Assembly (NCBI GenBank): GCA_018894105.1
Contig: CM032125.1
Span: forward strand, 2,666,001-2,730,000
Reading direction: 5' to 3'
Length of the DNA: 64,000 bases
Source of the DNA: Jacaranda mimosifolia
Taxonomy: Eukaryota; Streptophyta; Magnoliopsida; Lamiales; Bignoniaceae
Position numbers and translations under genes: made by a program. This document shows, piece after piece, positions 24,776-35,056 of the stretch. The notes beneath the pieces are model-generated. The model saw only the letters and a list, made by a program, of their open reading frames with translations, had not been told where the DNA came from and made no database searches. The stretch's first letter is position 1, and the number at the start of each line of letters is the position of its first letter.

Positions 24776-26018
24776 TCCCACACATATTGAGAAATGAGGG
24801 GCATAGAACCAAGAAATTTATTAAGGGATTAAGATCTGAGATACGATGAACCCTCATACCTTATGAGCAGTCTAACTTTGAAGAAGCCTTAAGGAGGGCC
24901 TTGCAGGTAGAACAAGAACCTCTGGAGGTACATATAGATGGAGGAATCTAACTGTTGGAAAAGGCTAGGAAAGCTACCACCTAGTGGTTAAGATCACCCC
25001 AATAACAAACAATCAAAGTTACAAATTGGGGGTCTCAACCAGCAAGTTTATCGGATTGGTGAAGCCACATGTCCAACACATAAAGTGTGTGGATATTGTG
25101 GAAAACTAGGACATGAAAAATCAGGATGCTGGAGAAAGTAGGGTAGAAGTTGATCCCTCTGAGACAGAGACAGTAATCAATTGGAAGGGACCGGAAACGT
25201 GATAGAAGTATTTAGTTTTCTGTGTCTTGTCGGCTGTTGACAAAGACTTATGCAGCACTTGTCTAAATAGCTGACTCATTAACTAAAGTAACTCAGTAAG
25301 GTCAATAATTTGACTAAAATGAGGATATGAACATAAGACAGCGTGATGGATTGAAAATTTAGATGACTATTACTCTTCCATCACCTATCACCTGAAAAGG
25401 CAAATATAGTGGTCAATACCTCAAATTGAAAGGCAAGAATGGTTCACTTATTGGAAGCAGAAGCATCAGAAAGCCTAAGAATAGTTGTTATGTTGAAATC
25501 GAAGGAAAGTCTAGAGAGTATGAATGCAATACCGATATTCAAGGTATTCTTCTGTTCCGCAAGAAAACATGTGTGACAGAAGAAAGGGAATGAAGGACCT
25601 TAAGTATTGAAATAACAAGTGATGATTTGCGTAAGGCTTACTCAATTACCAATAGCATAAAGCAATTAGAGATGTCATGGAATCACCAAGGAGGCTTAAA
25701 ATTTTAGAAAAATTAGTTGGTGATAGAGGGGAATGGAACCATGAATCATGGGATTATTGGTTAATTCTAAAGATATAAGGCGGCACCACGTGCCTCTGTA
25801 AAATGAATGGGTTGGAGAGAATCAGAAAAAGGAGATTTCTAATATTTTAGCATGATAAATATCACTTCGGAATTGAGGAAGTATATCCTGATGATAGGAG
25901 AAATTCATATATGATTGGGGCAACAAGGAAATAAGAGTATTATAGGTGCTAATATTGATCAAAATTCAGTTAATCTAAGGTAAGAATTTGGGGACAGATT
26001 CTTTTAAGAGGGGGAGAT
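24776..26018 (+). pseudogene. Truncated gypsy gag with CCHC knuckle (left copy)
   Basis: The frame begins inside gag (H-I-L-R-N-E-G) and continues through K-F-I-K-G-L-R and the A-L-R-R-A-L-Q-V-E-Q-E-P block to a CCHC zinc knuckle at about 25088-25129 (C-G-Y-C-G-K-L-G-H-E-K-S-G-C). A stop follows almost at once. The remaining 0.9 kb up to the LTR has no recognisable protease, reverse transcriptase or integrase. The polypurine tract ttttaagagggggagat directly precedes the LTR. Internal stops match those in the right copy. Confidence 0.8.
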
Positions 26019-29006
26019 TGTAACGACCCCAAAATTTTATATATTTGTTAAATTATTATTATTTATTTTATCAATTAATTTTAGTTATTTAATTAGAATT
26101 TTGAATTATTTAATCGTGATAAAAATTATATAAGATTCAATTGATATTTTTACAATATTTTTAGATCGAAAATGCATTTTATTCATTTTGAGAACTAAAT
26201 TGAGAGAATTCTAAATTATTAAAAAAAAAATGAAATGATGAGAACAGTAGCCAGCCATACTTTCTCCATGCTTGCTCCATGCATCATGTCAAATCAAAAT
26301 TAATGCAATTTTGACTTCAATTCTCTTTCTTCCTTTTTCTTCATTTTTTTTCTTCCTTTTTCTTCTCATCTTCTTCATTCACCCGCCACCTTCTTCCTCC
26401 ATTTCAACCAAGCCAAAAGCTTCACCACTAAGTCTCCATCTCTTCATCACACCTAACCACCACCCCAACTCATTTCCCCACACCACCGAGACCTCATATC
26501 CACCATCAACGGCGGCGGTAGCTCACCGGAGGCGCTGCGGAGAGAGATAGACCGAAAGTAGGAGCAAGTGGGTCTCTAAGATTCGGGCGTCAAACTGAGC
26601 AAAGGAGGAGTGTTTTAGCTAGCCCTCGACGAGCAGAACACCGTGGTGTAGTTGCATGGCAGAGATACGAGGCGGAAATGACGAAAATAGGCGGCGAAGC
26701 TATTGATCGTGATCACTTCGGGCTGCGTTTTGACGAGGTTCCCGACGTCCAAATCAAAAACCTAGGGTACCATTGGAAATATCTCGGCGAGAGGATTCTA
26801 CCGGTGGTGCTATCTCAATTTTCCGGCGACGGCAACCGGCGGCGACCGGCGGCGGCAACGACTAGACAGTTTTTTTTCTGTTCGTTCCAACGGTCGTGAT
26901 GGTATAATCCATTTTTCAATCGGGGCTTTAGTTAGTGAGTTATGAATTTTGCTAGGTTTTAATAATTATATTTTTATGTATATATACATATATTCATGCA
27001 AGGTATATGTATGAGTTAGGGTGATAAGTGATTTAATTATGAATTTTAGGTTGTGTTATTATATTATTATGTATTATATATATGTATATGAATTTTTAGA
27101 TTTTGATTTCATATTAATAATTTTGGATATAATTGTTAGATTAAGCATGAAATATTATGTAGTTGGAAGTTGAATTGAGTTATATAAGATTTTGTAAGAT
27201 TTAATTAGTGACAATTGGTGGGTTTGAGCTAATTATAGATTATTACAAAATAGGATTTTAAGATTTTAAATCTTAAATTGTTAATAGTTGGTAATATTAA
27301 ATTAGTTTGTTTGATTTATATAAATTTGGACTTAAATAAGATTTATTTGGTTAATGTTATAATATTGGAATTTTAAATAATTGATGGATTAAGCGTCATT
27401 TGACTAAGAATAACTAAATGATAGTAATTGTACTATTGTTATGAATTTGGAATGACATGCCGAGGATGATTACGTATTTTAGAATTAGTTGTTGCTTCAG
27501 TACTAGATTTGTTAAGGAATTAAGATTAATTGGGAAATAATTGGTTTTATTGAACTATTTGGCATAGTCTAATTAGGATAATGTTGTGATATATTTCTAA
27601 AAGATTACTAGAATTGAATAGGAAAGTGACTTTGAAAGTACTCTGTTGATTAGGTGTTGAAGGAGTAGATCACGACCAGTGGTTATTCTACTGAAACTAC
27701 AAGAGGTGAGGATCTATCCCTCTTGGTACTCGTTATACCTATGAGGCTCTGCCCATTTGGCACCCTATTGAGCTATCTGTTATTGAAATTAATCCCTATG
27801 TGTGTTTACTGTTTCTGTATGTTACTCAGAACCGTGTTTGGATTCTGTTTGTTATTTGATTCTGTTCTGAATACCCCTATGTGGGTTATATATGTTTTGT
27901 ATCCATTTATGTCTGTTCTGGCGCCCAGAATTATGTCTGTTATCTGTTCTGATCTGATTTGTATATGTTGCCTTGTTGGCATTTCTGTTATCTGATCTGT
28001 ATTTTGGCCATGTTGGCATATCTGTATCTGTTATTGTTATCTGTTACCTGATAGGCATTGTTTCTGTCTGCTATGATCTGTTCTGTTTGAAACCGGCAAT
28101 GTGCTAGGGACTTTCCCCTGGGCATCTGCATAAGCGGTAATTCTGTTAATTGTATGGTGATTATGAGGCCAAGGGCCGATCCGAGCGATATGTTTGGTTA
28201 TATAAGGCACGCTTGGGACTTTCCCCTCGGTGTCGGCGGTACGCTAGGGACTGCCCCTGGGTATTGATGGTGCGCTAGGGACTTTCCCCTGGGCATCGGC
28301 AGTGCGCTATACAACTTGTATGGGCATCTGCCATATACCAAGCTGTTACGCTTAGGTGATATGTTTGTCTGGTATAAGGTGAATCAGCAATGCACGTCTT
28401 AAACTATCCTTTGAGTGCATCTGCTTTGGGATTGATCTGTCTGATTGTTTCTGTCTGTTTGACATCTGATCTTAGAGCGATAAGGCAGGAGAGTTTCCTG
28501 TTTGCTTTTCAGTACTATCTATTTATGTATCTGTTTGATCTATTTGTTTGTATTATAATTTGTCGAGTCGAATCATCCTTGATAAATCCCTTCTGCATTC
28601 CTCACTAAGTCTTTGGACTTACCTCCCTACATTCTATGATATCAAACAGAGAGGAGATGGTTCGAGATGGATCGGGGAAGAAATGTATTTGATTTCATTT
28701 TGAAGATTGTACAGAACATAAGTTATGATGTATTGTATTGGGAAGGAAACCTTAGAGATGTTGTGACATGTATGATTGTAATTATAAGGTTTTAATGTGT
28801 TATGCTGTTAAGGTATTAATATTATGAAGTTCAGTAGGTGTTTATTTTGAAAATTTTGGTTTAGAATTGATTAATGAGATTTAATGTCATTTTAGAATAT
28901 GTGTGAAATGAACTTATGGGCTTTTTGTTAGATTGTGACTCTAATATTTAAGATTGAATATGTGTGGTACCTTGACTGAGGTGTCGTCCTGAGGAGGGGT
29001 GCTACA
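26019..29006 (+). repeat. Gypsy-family LTR, copy A (3' LTR of the truncated element)
   Basis: Runs from TGTAACGACCCCAAAATTTT to GAGGAGGGGTGCTACA, 2,988 bp. The polypurine tract directly before it marks it as a 3' LTR. The cttat that follows equals the target duplication of the right copy. Inside are a pyrimidine-rich leader and a GC-rich patch (about 26330-26880), a T-rich CTGT/TATCTG region, and three units of a 31-32 bp minisatellite at 28209-28303. Confidence 0.9.
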
Positions 29007-30052
29007 CTTATTGAATGGAAAGTGTGAAAGTGATAAATAATGGGATTAAAATCTAAATGGGCCTAACTTATGGAGCAAAAAATACAATTTGCCCTCGAAT
29101 TTAATAGTGTTCATCAATATGATTAGTTAAGTCATGTAAAACTTGGCCTTGACAAGATCTACCTCATCTTATGTCATTCCTAAAATAAAAAATTAGTTTG
29201 GTCCTTCAAAAATTTATTTGATAAAAATAAATTACATAAATATTTATATATTTCTATCTTATTGCCTTCTAAGAAAGTTTTTAATGCGACATCATTATTT
29301 TAATTAAAAAATAATTTATTTAAAAAGGCTAGTTAAAGAAATAAAATTTTAGTTGATTCTTTTTCACTGCTTCTAATAGTGCTATCGACTATATATTATT
29401 TTCTCTTTTGACCCACTTTTTGAGTCTCAACTTAAATGAGTAAGGTTAAGAAATTTTCCTAGATTTGCGATACATTATAAAAGCATCTTTTGCTATTAGT
29501 TTTCAAGAAAATAAAATGCAAAATGTAAGAATTTACCAAAATACATTTCAAATATATATTTATAAATACAAAAATAAATTAATAACAAGTTGTAGACATA
29601 TCAATTTTTGTCCAATTGAGAAGTGATACATGTAAAATAATACTTTAAATATTAATTTAAAATTTTCTATTTAAATTTTGGTATATATTAAATTTAATTC
29701 CAAAAGATAAATAGTTAATTTTAATTAATAATTTAGTATTTATTTTGTATTCAAATCAAGCATTGACACGTGGCAAAGATGGAGTGTTTGCATCTATGGA
29801 CCTATCAAATCAAAATATATTTGATATTAATATTATCTTTTGATGTTATATATTATCAAATCAAATATAACTGATATTATCTCTTGATATTTGATAGTAT
29901 CTTATCAAAGAAATAACTATCAAAAAAATTCAAGTCAATCTGGAAGTCTTCCGTCAAGCAACTATATAAAAGGGATAACCAAGGCTCATTCAACACACAA
30001 CACAAATTCCAGCAAGTGAAAGGAGCTTTGAAAGAGTCCAGTAATTCTCTCA
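29007..30052. other. Post-LTR flank with promoter-like element
   Basis: Shared with 62945-63990. Starts with cttat and an inverted-repeat end (ataaattaggcc-type TIR, read on the opposite strand, near 29045-29095). Further on a TATA-type motif (ctatataaaaggg) near 29961 is followed by a CA-rich leader, an arrangement seen in LTR or pararetroviral promoters. No coding frame is present. Confidence 0.45.
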
Positions 30053-30335
30053 ATTAAATTCAAGGAGATCCACAGCGTTCAAGACGTTCTTTGCGGAATC
30101 CAGATATTCTTGACGTTTGATTCGAGATTAAGATGTGAAGCCCCCAAATAAGTGTTATTCTATTCAAATCAAATTCAAAGGAGATCCACGTCGTTCAAGG
30201 CATTCTTCACGGAATTCATATATTTTTGGCATTTGATTCCAGATTAAGGTGTGAAGCCCTCGAATTGGCATTATTCTATTTAAATCAAACTCAAAGGAGA
30301 TCCACGGCATTTAAGGTATTTTTTGTAGAGCTCAA
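30053..30335 (+). repeat. 116-bp tandem repeat, about 2.4 units
   Basis: The landmark ggagatccac occurs at 30064, 30180 and 30296, giving an exact 116-bp period. Unit 1 and unit 2 share the gttcaag, cggaat, tttgattc and gtgaagccc blocks, and unit 3 is partial. It lies about 90 bp downstream of the TATA-type motif, so it would fall inside the transcript of any promoter there. Confidence 0.85.
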
Positions 30336-33300
30336 GGTTATATTTAAAAGGAAGAATCAGAGGATTAGATTAGAGATTGAATCCACAGTCGACTGATAAG
30401 TTTCAAATTTTATTTCTATAATTTTTCTTGTCTTGTAATTTTATTTTGCTGACAAAGAAAAATTGTTTTTACACAAGTGAAAGGTTATAAAAGGTTATAA
30501 CATTTTAGGAAGAAAATATTATATGATTTTGAAGAAGTAGTTAATAACAAGTAACAGATGGAAATTAGAGAGGAATAAAAGACCTCATATATTAATGATC
30601 GAGGTGTTCTTGAAAATACGAGATAAGTATATGATTTTTTAAAAGAAATTGGGAATGAATAGAAGACCTTACATATCAACATTCAAGGTGTTTTAGAAAA
30701 AGAATTACAGGTAACAGAATAGAAATTTAGGAGGACCGAAAAACCTCACCGATTTCTGTGATCGAGATTCAACAACTTTTACGCCTAATTACCTAAATTC
30801 AATATTCAATTATTATGGATCGTTCTTATTGATAATAATATTATCAGGGAATAAAAATAAAATTAGTTCACTTAAAGTTCTATGTACTATTTTAACTATT
30901 TTAGTTACTATCTAATAATTCAAGTAATTATCTTTGAGCATATATATAAACATATATATAAGAGCGATATTTCCTACTTGTTAATTTTCAAATGAATCGA
31001 ATATATTTTAATACTGTCCCCCCCCCCCCCCCCCCCATTGTTTCAAAAGTTACATGAAATCATTTTATCTAACCATATCTTATAGTTTCCACCAATTCAA
31101 ATCCCAATAATTTTAACATAACCTCATAATTCAAATAACATAATCTAAACATTCATATTTGATCACAATTATCAAAAATTCAAGTTAGCATCATCCTAAC
31201 AACGTCACAATTACTCAACAAGACTGCCATTTTTTCCAGAATCATATGGTCAATTGCACAGTTTTTCCAAAACTGAATTTTTACCAAATCTAAAGAATTT
31301 GGACAGTGGTATTAACCTAAAAAGACCTTTAAACTCAATAAATTTTCTAATTATGGCCCCAATTTGTCGATCGAATGGCTCTATTTTCTCTAATTCTTGT
31401 TCAAATTGAGCTTCTGACCCAGTCGCATCTTTGGTGGCAGGTTGAGGTTCTTGCCACTGTTCGCCTAAAATAACACTTCAATTTTTGAGATTTCTAGTTC
31501 TAAACTCATATAAATTCACAGAGATTTCCAACCATGGTTTTACTTTATTACTTGAATGGCTAATTCTTCATATATAGCCAAAACAAAGCTATCCTCAAAT
31601 CTGACCATTTCTGCTTGTGTGCGGCAGTGACGATTTTGGCAGAGTTTCAGGTTGATCTGGGTGTAGTTTTTGGAAATACATGCTTCTATCATATCTAGGT
31701 ATCAAGGAATTTCCAATATTGGGTTTGCATGGATGCTCAAGAGGCTGGATAGTGGGTTTTCGTTTTTGAATATTGAAGTCGGGTAGCAGTTTTTTCTGAT
31801 TGGAAAGTTTATCGTAATTTCTGCAACATTTCGAGGGTTTGGGGTGAAAATTTTTGGCGAAGTTCTTGAGAATTTCAACCCTTGACGGGTTAGGGAAGAT
31901 TTTCTATGGTTTTTGGCTAGCTGAATGATGAAAGAAAACTTAGAGAGAAGATGCTAATACTTTGGGACAGTAAGCAGAAACACTGAAGCTTAGTGTGGAA
32001 AAACTAATTCTAATTCATTTATTCAGTCTAATTGGAATAAATTTAATCTAGTCATAGTTTATCACACAACCATATATATTGAATGTGACAGTAACAATCC
32101 CATTAGATGGAGGTATAATTTAATTACTTAATTTTAATTTAATTTTTATTTTCTGTAAGTCTAATTAAATATGTTGGTGGAAGCATAAATTTCAGTATAC
32201 GTAATTACAATTGCTACATAGAAAGTTTTGATTTAATTAATTTTAATATTATTATTATTTTCTATGTGTCTAACTAAAAATACACTTAATTTGGAATAAA
32301 TATAATAAATACACTGTATACATAATTGATATATATATATATATATAAATATGTTAAGTGGAAAGACTTGATTTAATTAATTACATATAGTTTTTATTTT
32401 CTGTGAGTCAATTAAAAACAAACTTAATTTGACTATAATTATCATTGAACTATGTGTATTAAACATGATAATTTCAATATACGTAATTACATTTACTAAG
32501 TGGAAAAATTATTTAATTAATTTTAACGTATTTATTATTTTCTATTAATCTAACTAAAAATATGTTTAATTTGTAACAAATGTAATAAATACGATGATAT
32601 ATATTTGATGTATATATTATTATTTAAGATGAAAATTTTGACTTAATTAATTTTGGTCATCATTTTCTATGAGTCTAAATGCAATGTATATAGATTTGAT
32701 GTATATACATTATTTAAGGTGAAAGACTTGATTCAATTAAGTATAGTTACTATTTTTCTATGACTTTAATTCAAAATAAACTTAATTTAATTTTAATTAT
32801 CATTAAATTATTATATGTATTAAATATGATAATTTCATTAAAGGGGGATATTTTTGTCCAATAAAAGCATGCCATGCAATGGATCACTTATTAATAACTA
32901 CGCCACCATTGTCTATTAACAATCCCTACTTTGTAAAAGTTGAAAAATTGTAATAAGGATGAAATATTCGACATGGAACCGAATCCATAGTGATCTGTTC
33001 GGCTAATAATTATGTAAGAAAAAGAATGGCGTTTATTAGTAAAATAATTAGGCTAATGACCGGACACAATTGATTGATTTCAGTGGGCAAATTTCCTTTA
33101 AAACTATTTTTGGATACCTACATACCAACCTGGCTTTGGAGATAGGTCTTACGCAGCTAGGCCAGCTGTAGCTATATCTGATCCGTATTTCCCTGCCCGA
33201 GTGGAGCTCTTTTTGTAACCACAATGACTATAGAATTAAGAATGAGAAACTTTGTGTACATACAACTTTGTTTGTGATGAGAGATATTAGTTAATCAATC

Positions 33301-33402
33301 AGTTCTATCTCTAAATTTCTTCCTCTCTTCTGTGTCTATAGACCCTTTTGCTACTCTTCATTCTAATTTGAATACTTTGTAATGATCTTATGTATATCAG
33401 AG
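30336..33402. other. Non-coding region with LTR-like and degenerate repeat DNA
   Basis: 30480-30780 has phrases repeated two or three times (gaaattagagaggaataaaag and variants). A poly-C tract lies at about 31018-31036. 31300-31950, read on the minus strand, looks like the leader part of a gypsy LTR, without definable ends. 32130-32780 is a degenerate repeat array (separate entry). The last 400 bp are the upstream region of the NLR relic. Confidence 0.4.
32130..32785. repeat. Degenerate AT-rich repeat array
   Basis: A unit containing ttattttctatgagtctaat recurs in diverged form near 32148, 32258, 32396, 32532, 32661 and 32752. Several units also carry gtggaaagacttgatttaat and atacgtaatta. 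Spacing varies from about 90 to 140 bp, so it is an old array. No coding. Confidence 0.6.
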
Positions 33403-33603
33403 ATGGCTTATGCTGCTTTTGCTTCACTTGCACAATCCATAGACCGAATCTTGCATTAAGATCAAGATTCAACTTTTCTCTATATATGAGAAACAACAAA
33501 TGAAATGTCTTTATGCAAACCTTATTTTCTTGCAGGAATTTCTTCAAGATTTTCCAGAGAGAGCCGAGCATTTGCATAGAGATTTTATGTCAAAAGAAAT
33601 GAG
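33403..33603 (+). pseudogene. Relic of a CC-NLR gene (N-terminal coiled-coil only)
   Basis: Opens M-A-Y-A-A-F-A-S-L-A-Q-S-I-D-R, closely matching the start of the intact NLR at 35057. A stop appears after codon 18. Similarity returns in another frame at about 33530 (E-F-L-Q-D-F-P-E-R-A), equivalent to the L-T-D-F-P-E-K-A segment of the intact gene. It ends abruptly at 33603, where a transposon-type end (gagcaaattaggttttaccc) begins. It is a tandem relative killed by frameshift and insertion. Confidence 0.85.
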
Positions 33604-33840
33604 CAAATTAGGTTTTACCCCCGTGCTGAAGTAAAAAATGGCAAAAAATGTCCTTATAAAAATGAATAGGCAGTGCCCCCCTTATGCTTTTACAAAAATA
33701 GCAAATTACCCCTTTCATCCCACGGTATAATTCAAGAACTGCAAATAAAGTTGGTTCTAGGGTTTTTGTTATTGAAATTTCAATTTTATCCTTGATCATC
33801 AACTATTTTGTTGGTGTTTGCGATAAATTACTCCATTAAG
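33604..33840. mobile_element. Left part of a TIR element related to 13389-14382
   Basis: The end gagcaaattaggttttaccc, the atggcaaaaaatg block, the ccttat...aatgaata phrase and tagcaaattacccctttcatccc all have counterparts at the left end of the element in the LINE. No right end was found before 35056, so it looks truncated. It sits exactly at the break of the NLR relic. Confidence 0.65.
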
Positions 33841-34882
33841 AGGTTTAAAATCCAAAAGTTGAACAACATGATGCCAAAGTTGGCGGATTGGGAAAGATGG
33901 TGGTGGTGACTGGCTGACTGCTGACGGAAAGAGGAAAAATACAAAAAGTGATTAGGGAAAGAAGGTCTATACTAAGAAAAAAATAGATAATGAGAGAGAA
34001 ATTAATAATTGAGATTGGTCGTAATGGACTAATAGTCGATGCTAGTTTTAATGCTGATCCTGGCTAGTTTAAATCTTCTATTTTGTTTTCTATTCCATCT
34101 TATATCCTATTTCATGAATACATGACATCTATACTAAATATTTTTTTATAAAAAAAAAAAATGATTGAAAATCAAGTACACTTGATATAAATACAATAAA
34201 TTGAAAATAACTTTGGATATGACTCGTGTCAGTGCCATCAATGTCACAGTAGCCATGGCAGCTACTGAGGTGGTATATGTCTATATATATATATATTTAT
34301 AAATATATTGTTATTACGTAATTTGGGCTCTTGATTAATTTCTCAAACTATCCAACAGTTGGTGTAACTTAATTTTATTTGGAGCATTTCACAAATCACT
34401 TCCATTTTAAGAGCACATTGTTAAATTGGAGGAGTTCTTTATAATTATGAAAATTTTCTGAGTTTTTTTTTTTTTTCTTTTTTTTCTTTTTTGGGTAATT
34501 GGGTGGAACCTTATGTGTGTGTATATATAATTAAAGCTTTGCAAGTGATTAATGCCATCCACCTAGGGACTCAAAAAAGAAAATGAAATATATTAAGAAA
34601 AGAAAGGCAATATACAAATTGTGAATTAACAATATTTAATACCACTTTTTAAAAGCTGAAAAGAAATTTAGAATGTGAAAGATTCCACTATCATTGGCTA
34701 AAATTTATTTAGTATATTAGTCTGGTGATTCAAATTTCACACTGATCACAAATCTCAAGGACACTGATCACGCGTATTCCTGATCACTTTGACCAGAGTG
34801 TGTTTAAGTCTTCTCTTCCTTGTTAATGTATTATTGATCAGTCAGTAATTTCAGTGTTCCATGTCAACATTTTGATCAATCC
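33841..34882. other. Intergenic DNA upstream of the NLR
   Basis: Contains one half of a MITE family at about 34060-34210 (ctagtttaaatcttctattt), related to the compound element at 44981. T- and A-rich runs lie near 34150 and 34460. No coding. Confidence 0.45.
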
Positions 34883-35055
34883 TTTCTCTCTAAGTTTCTT
34901 TCTCTTCTCTCTGTGTCTCACTAAGCTAGATCTTGTTATTCTTCCTTCACTTTATTTATTTTGTTATAAATAAGTTTTCTCTCTGAATTTGTTTCTCTTC
35001 TCTTCTGTTCTCTAAGGTTGCCCAGCTTGTTGTTTCTTCCTTCACTTTGATCTGA
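34883..35055 (+). repeat. 93-bp tandem duplication in the NLR leader
   Basis: 34883-34975 and 34976-35055 are diverged copies, each running from tttctctct through tttctcttctct to cttccttcacttt. One copy ends right before the NLR ATG. The relic at 33403 has only a single comparable leader. Confidence 0.7.
34965..34972 (+). promoter_or_regulatory. TATA-like motif of the NLR gene
   Basis: tataaata about 85 bases before the ATG at 35057. It lies at the end of the first copy of the leader duplication, so the start of transcription may lie in copy 2. Motif and position only. Confidence 0.3.
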
Positions 35056-35056
35056 T

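Larger units (their letters stand above)
24776..30063 (+). repeat. Segmental duplication, left copy
   Basis: Matches 58703-64000 in the same orientation along its whole length, with a low percentage of substitutions and a few small indels by eye. It contains part of a gypsy gag, the polypurine tract, a complete LTR and about 1 kb of post-LTR flank. It shares inactivating changes with the right copy: a TGA within gatacgatgaaccc and a TAA within ggaatctaactg. The right limit is set by the window edge in the other copy, so the true duplication may be longer. Confidence 0.9.

Noticed and set aside
26272..26899. Frames in the GC- and CT-rich part of the LTR (also at 60188-60840 and antisense frames near 40034-40365 and 46256-46573)
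   Set aside because: They lie in the LTR leader, change frame between copies and have no family match. LTR sequence explains them.
28390..28608. 72-codon frame beginning M-H-V-L in the LTR
   Set aside because: Open in copies A and C but stopped in copy D after about 35 codons, so not conserved.
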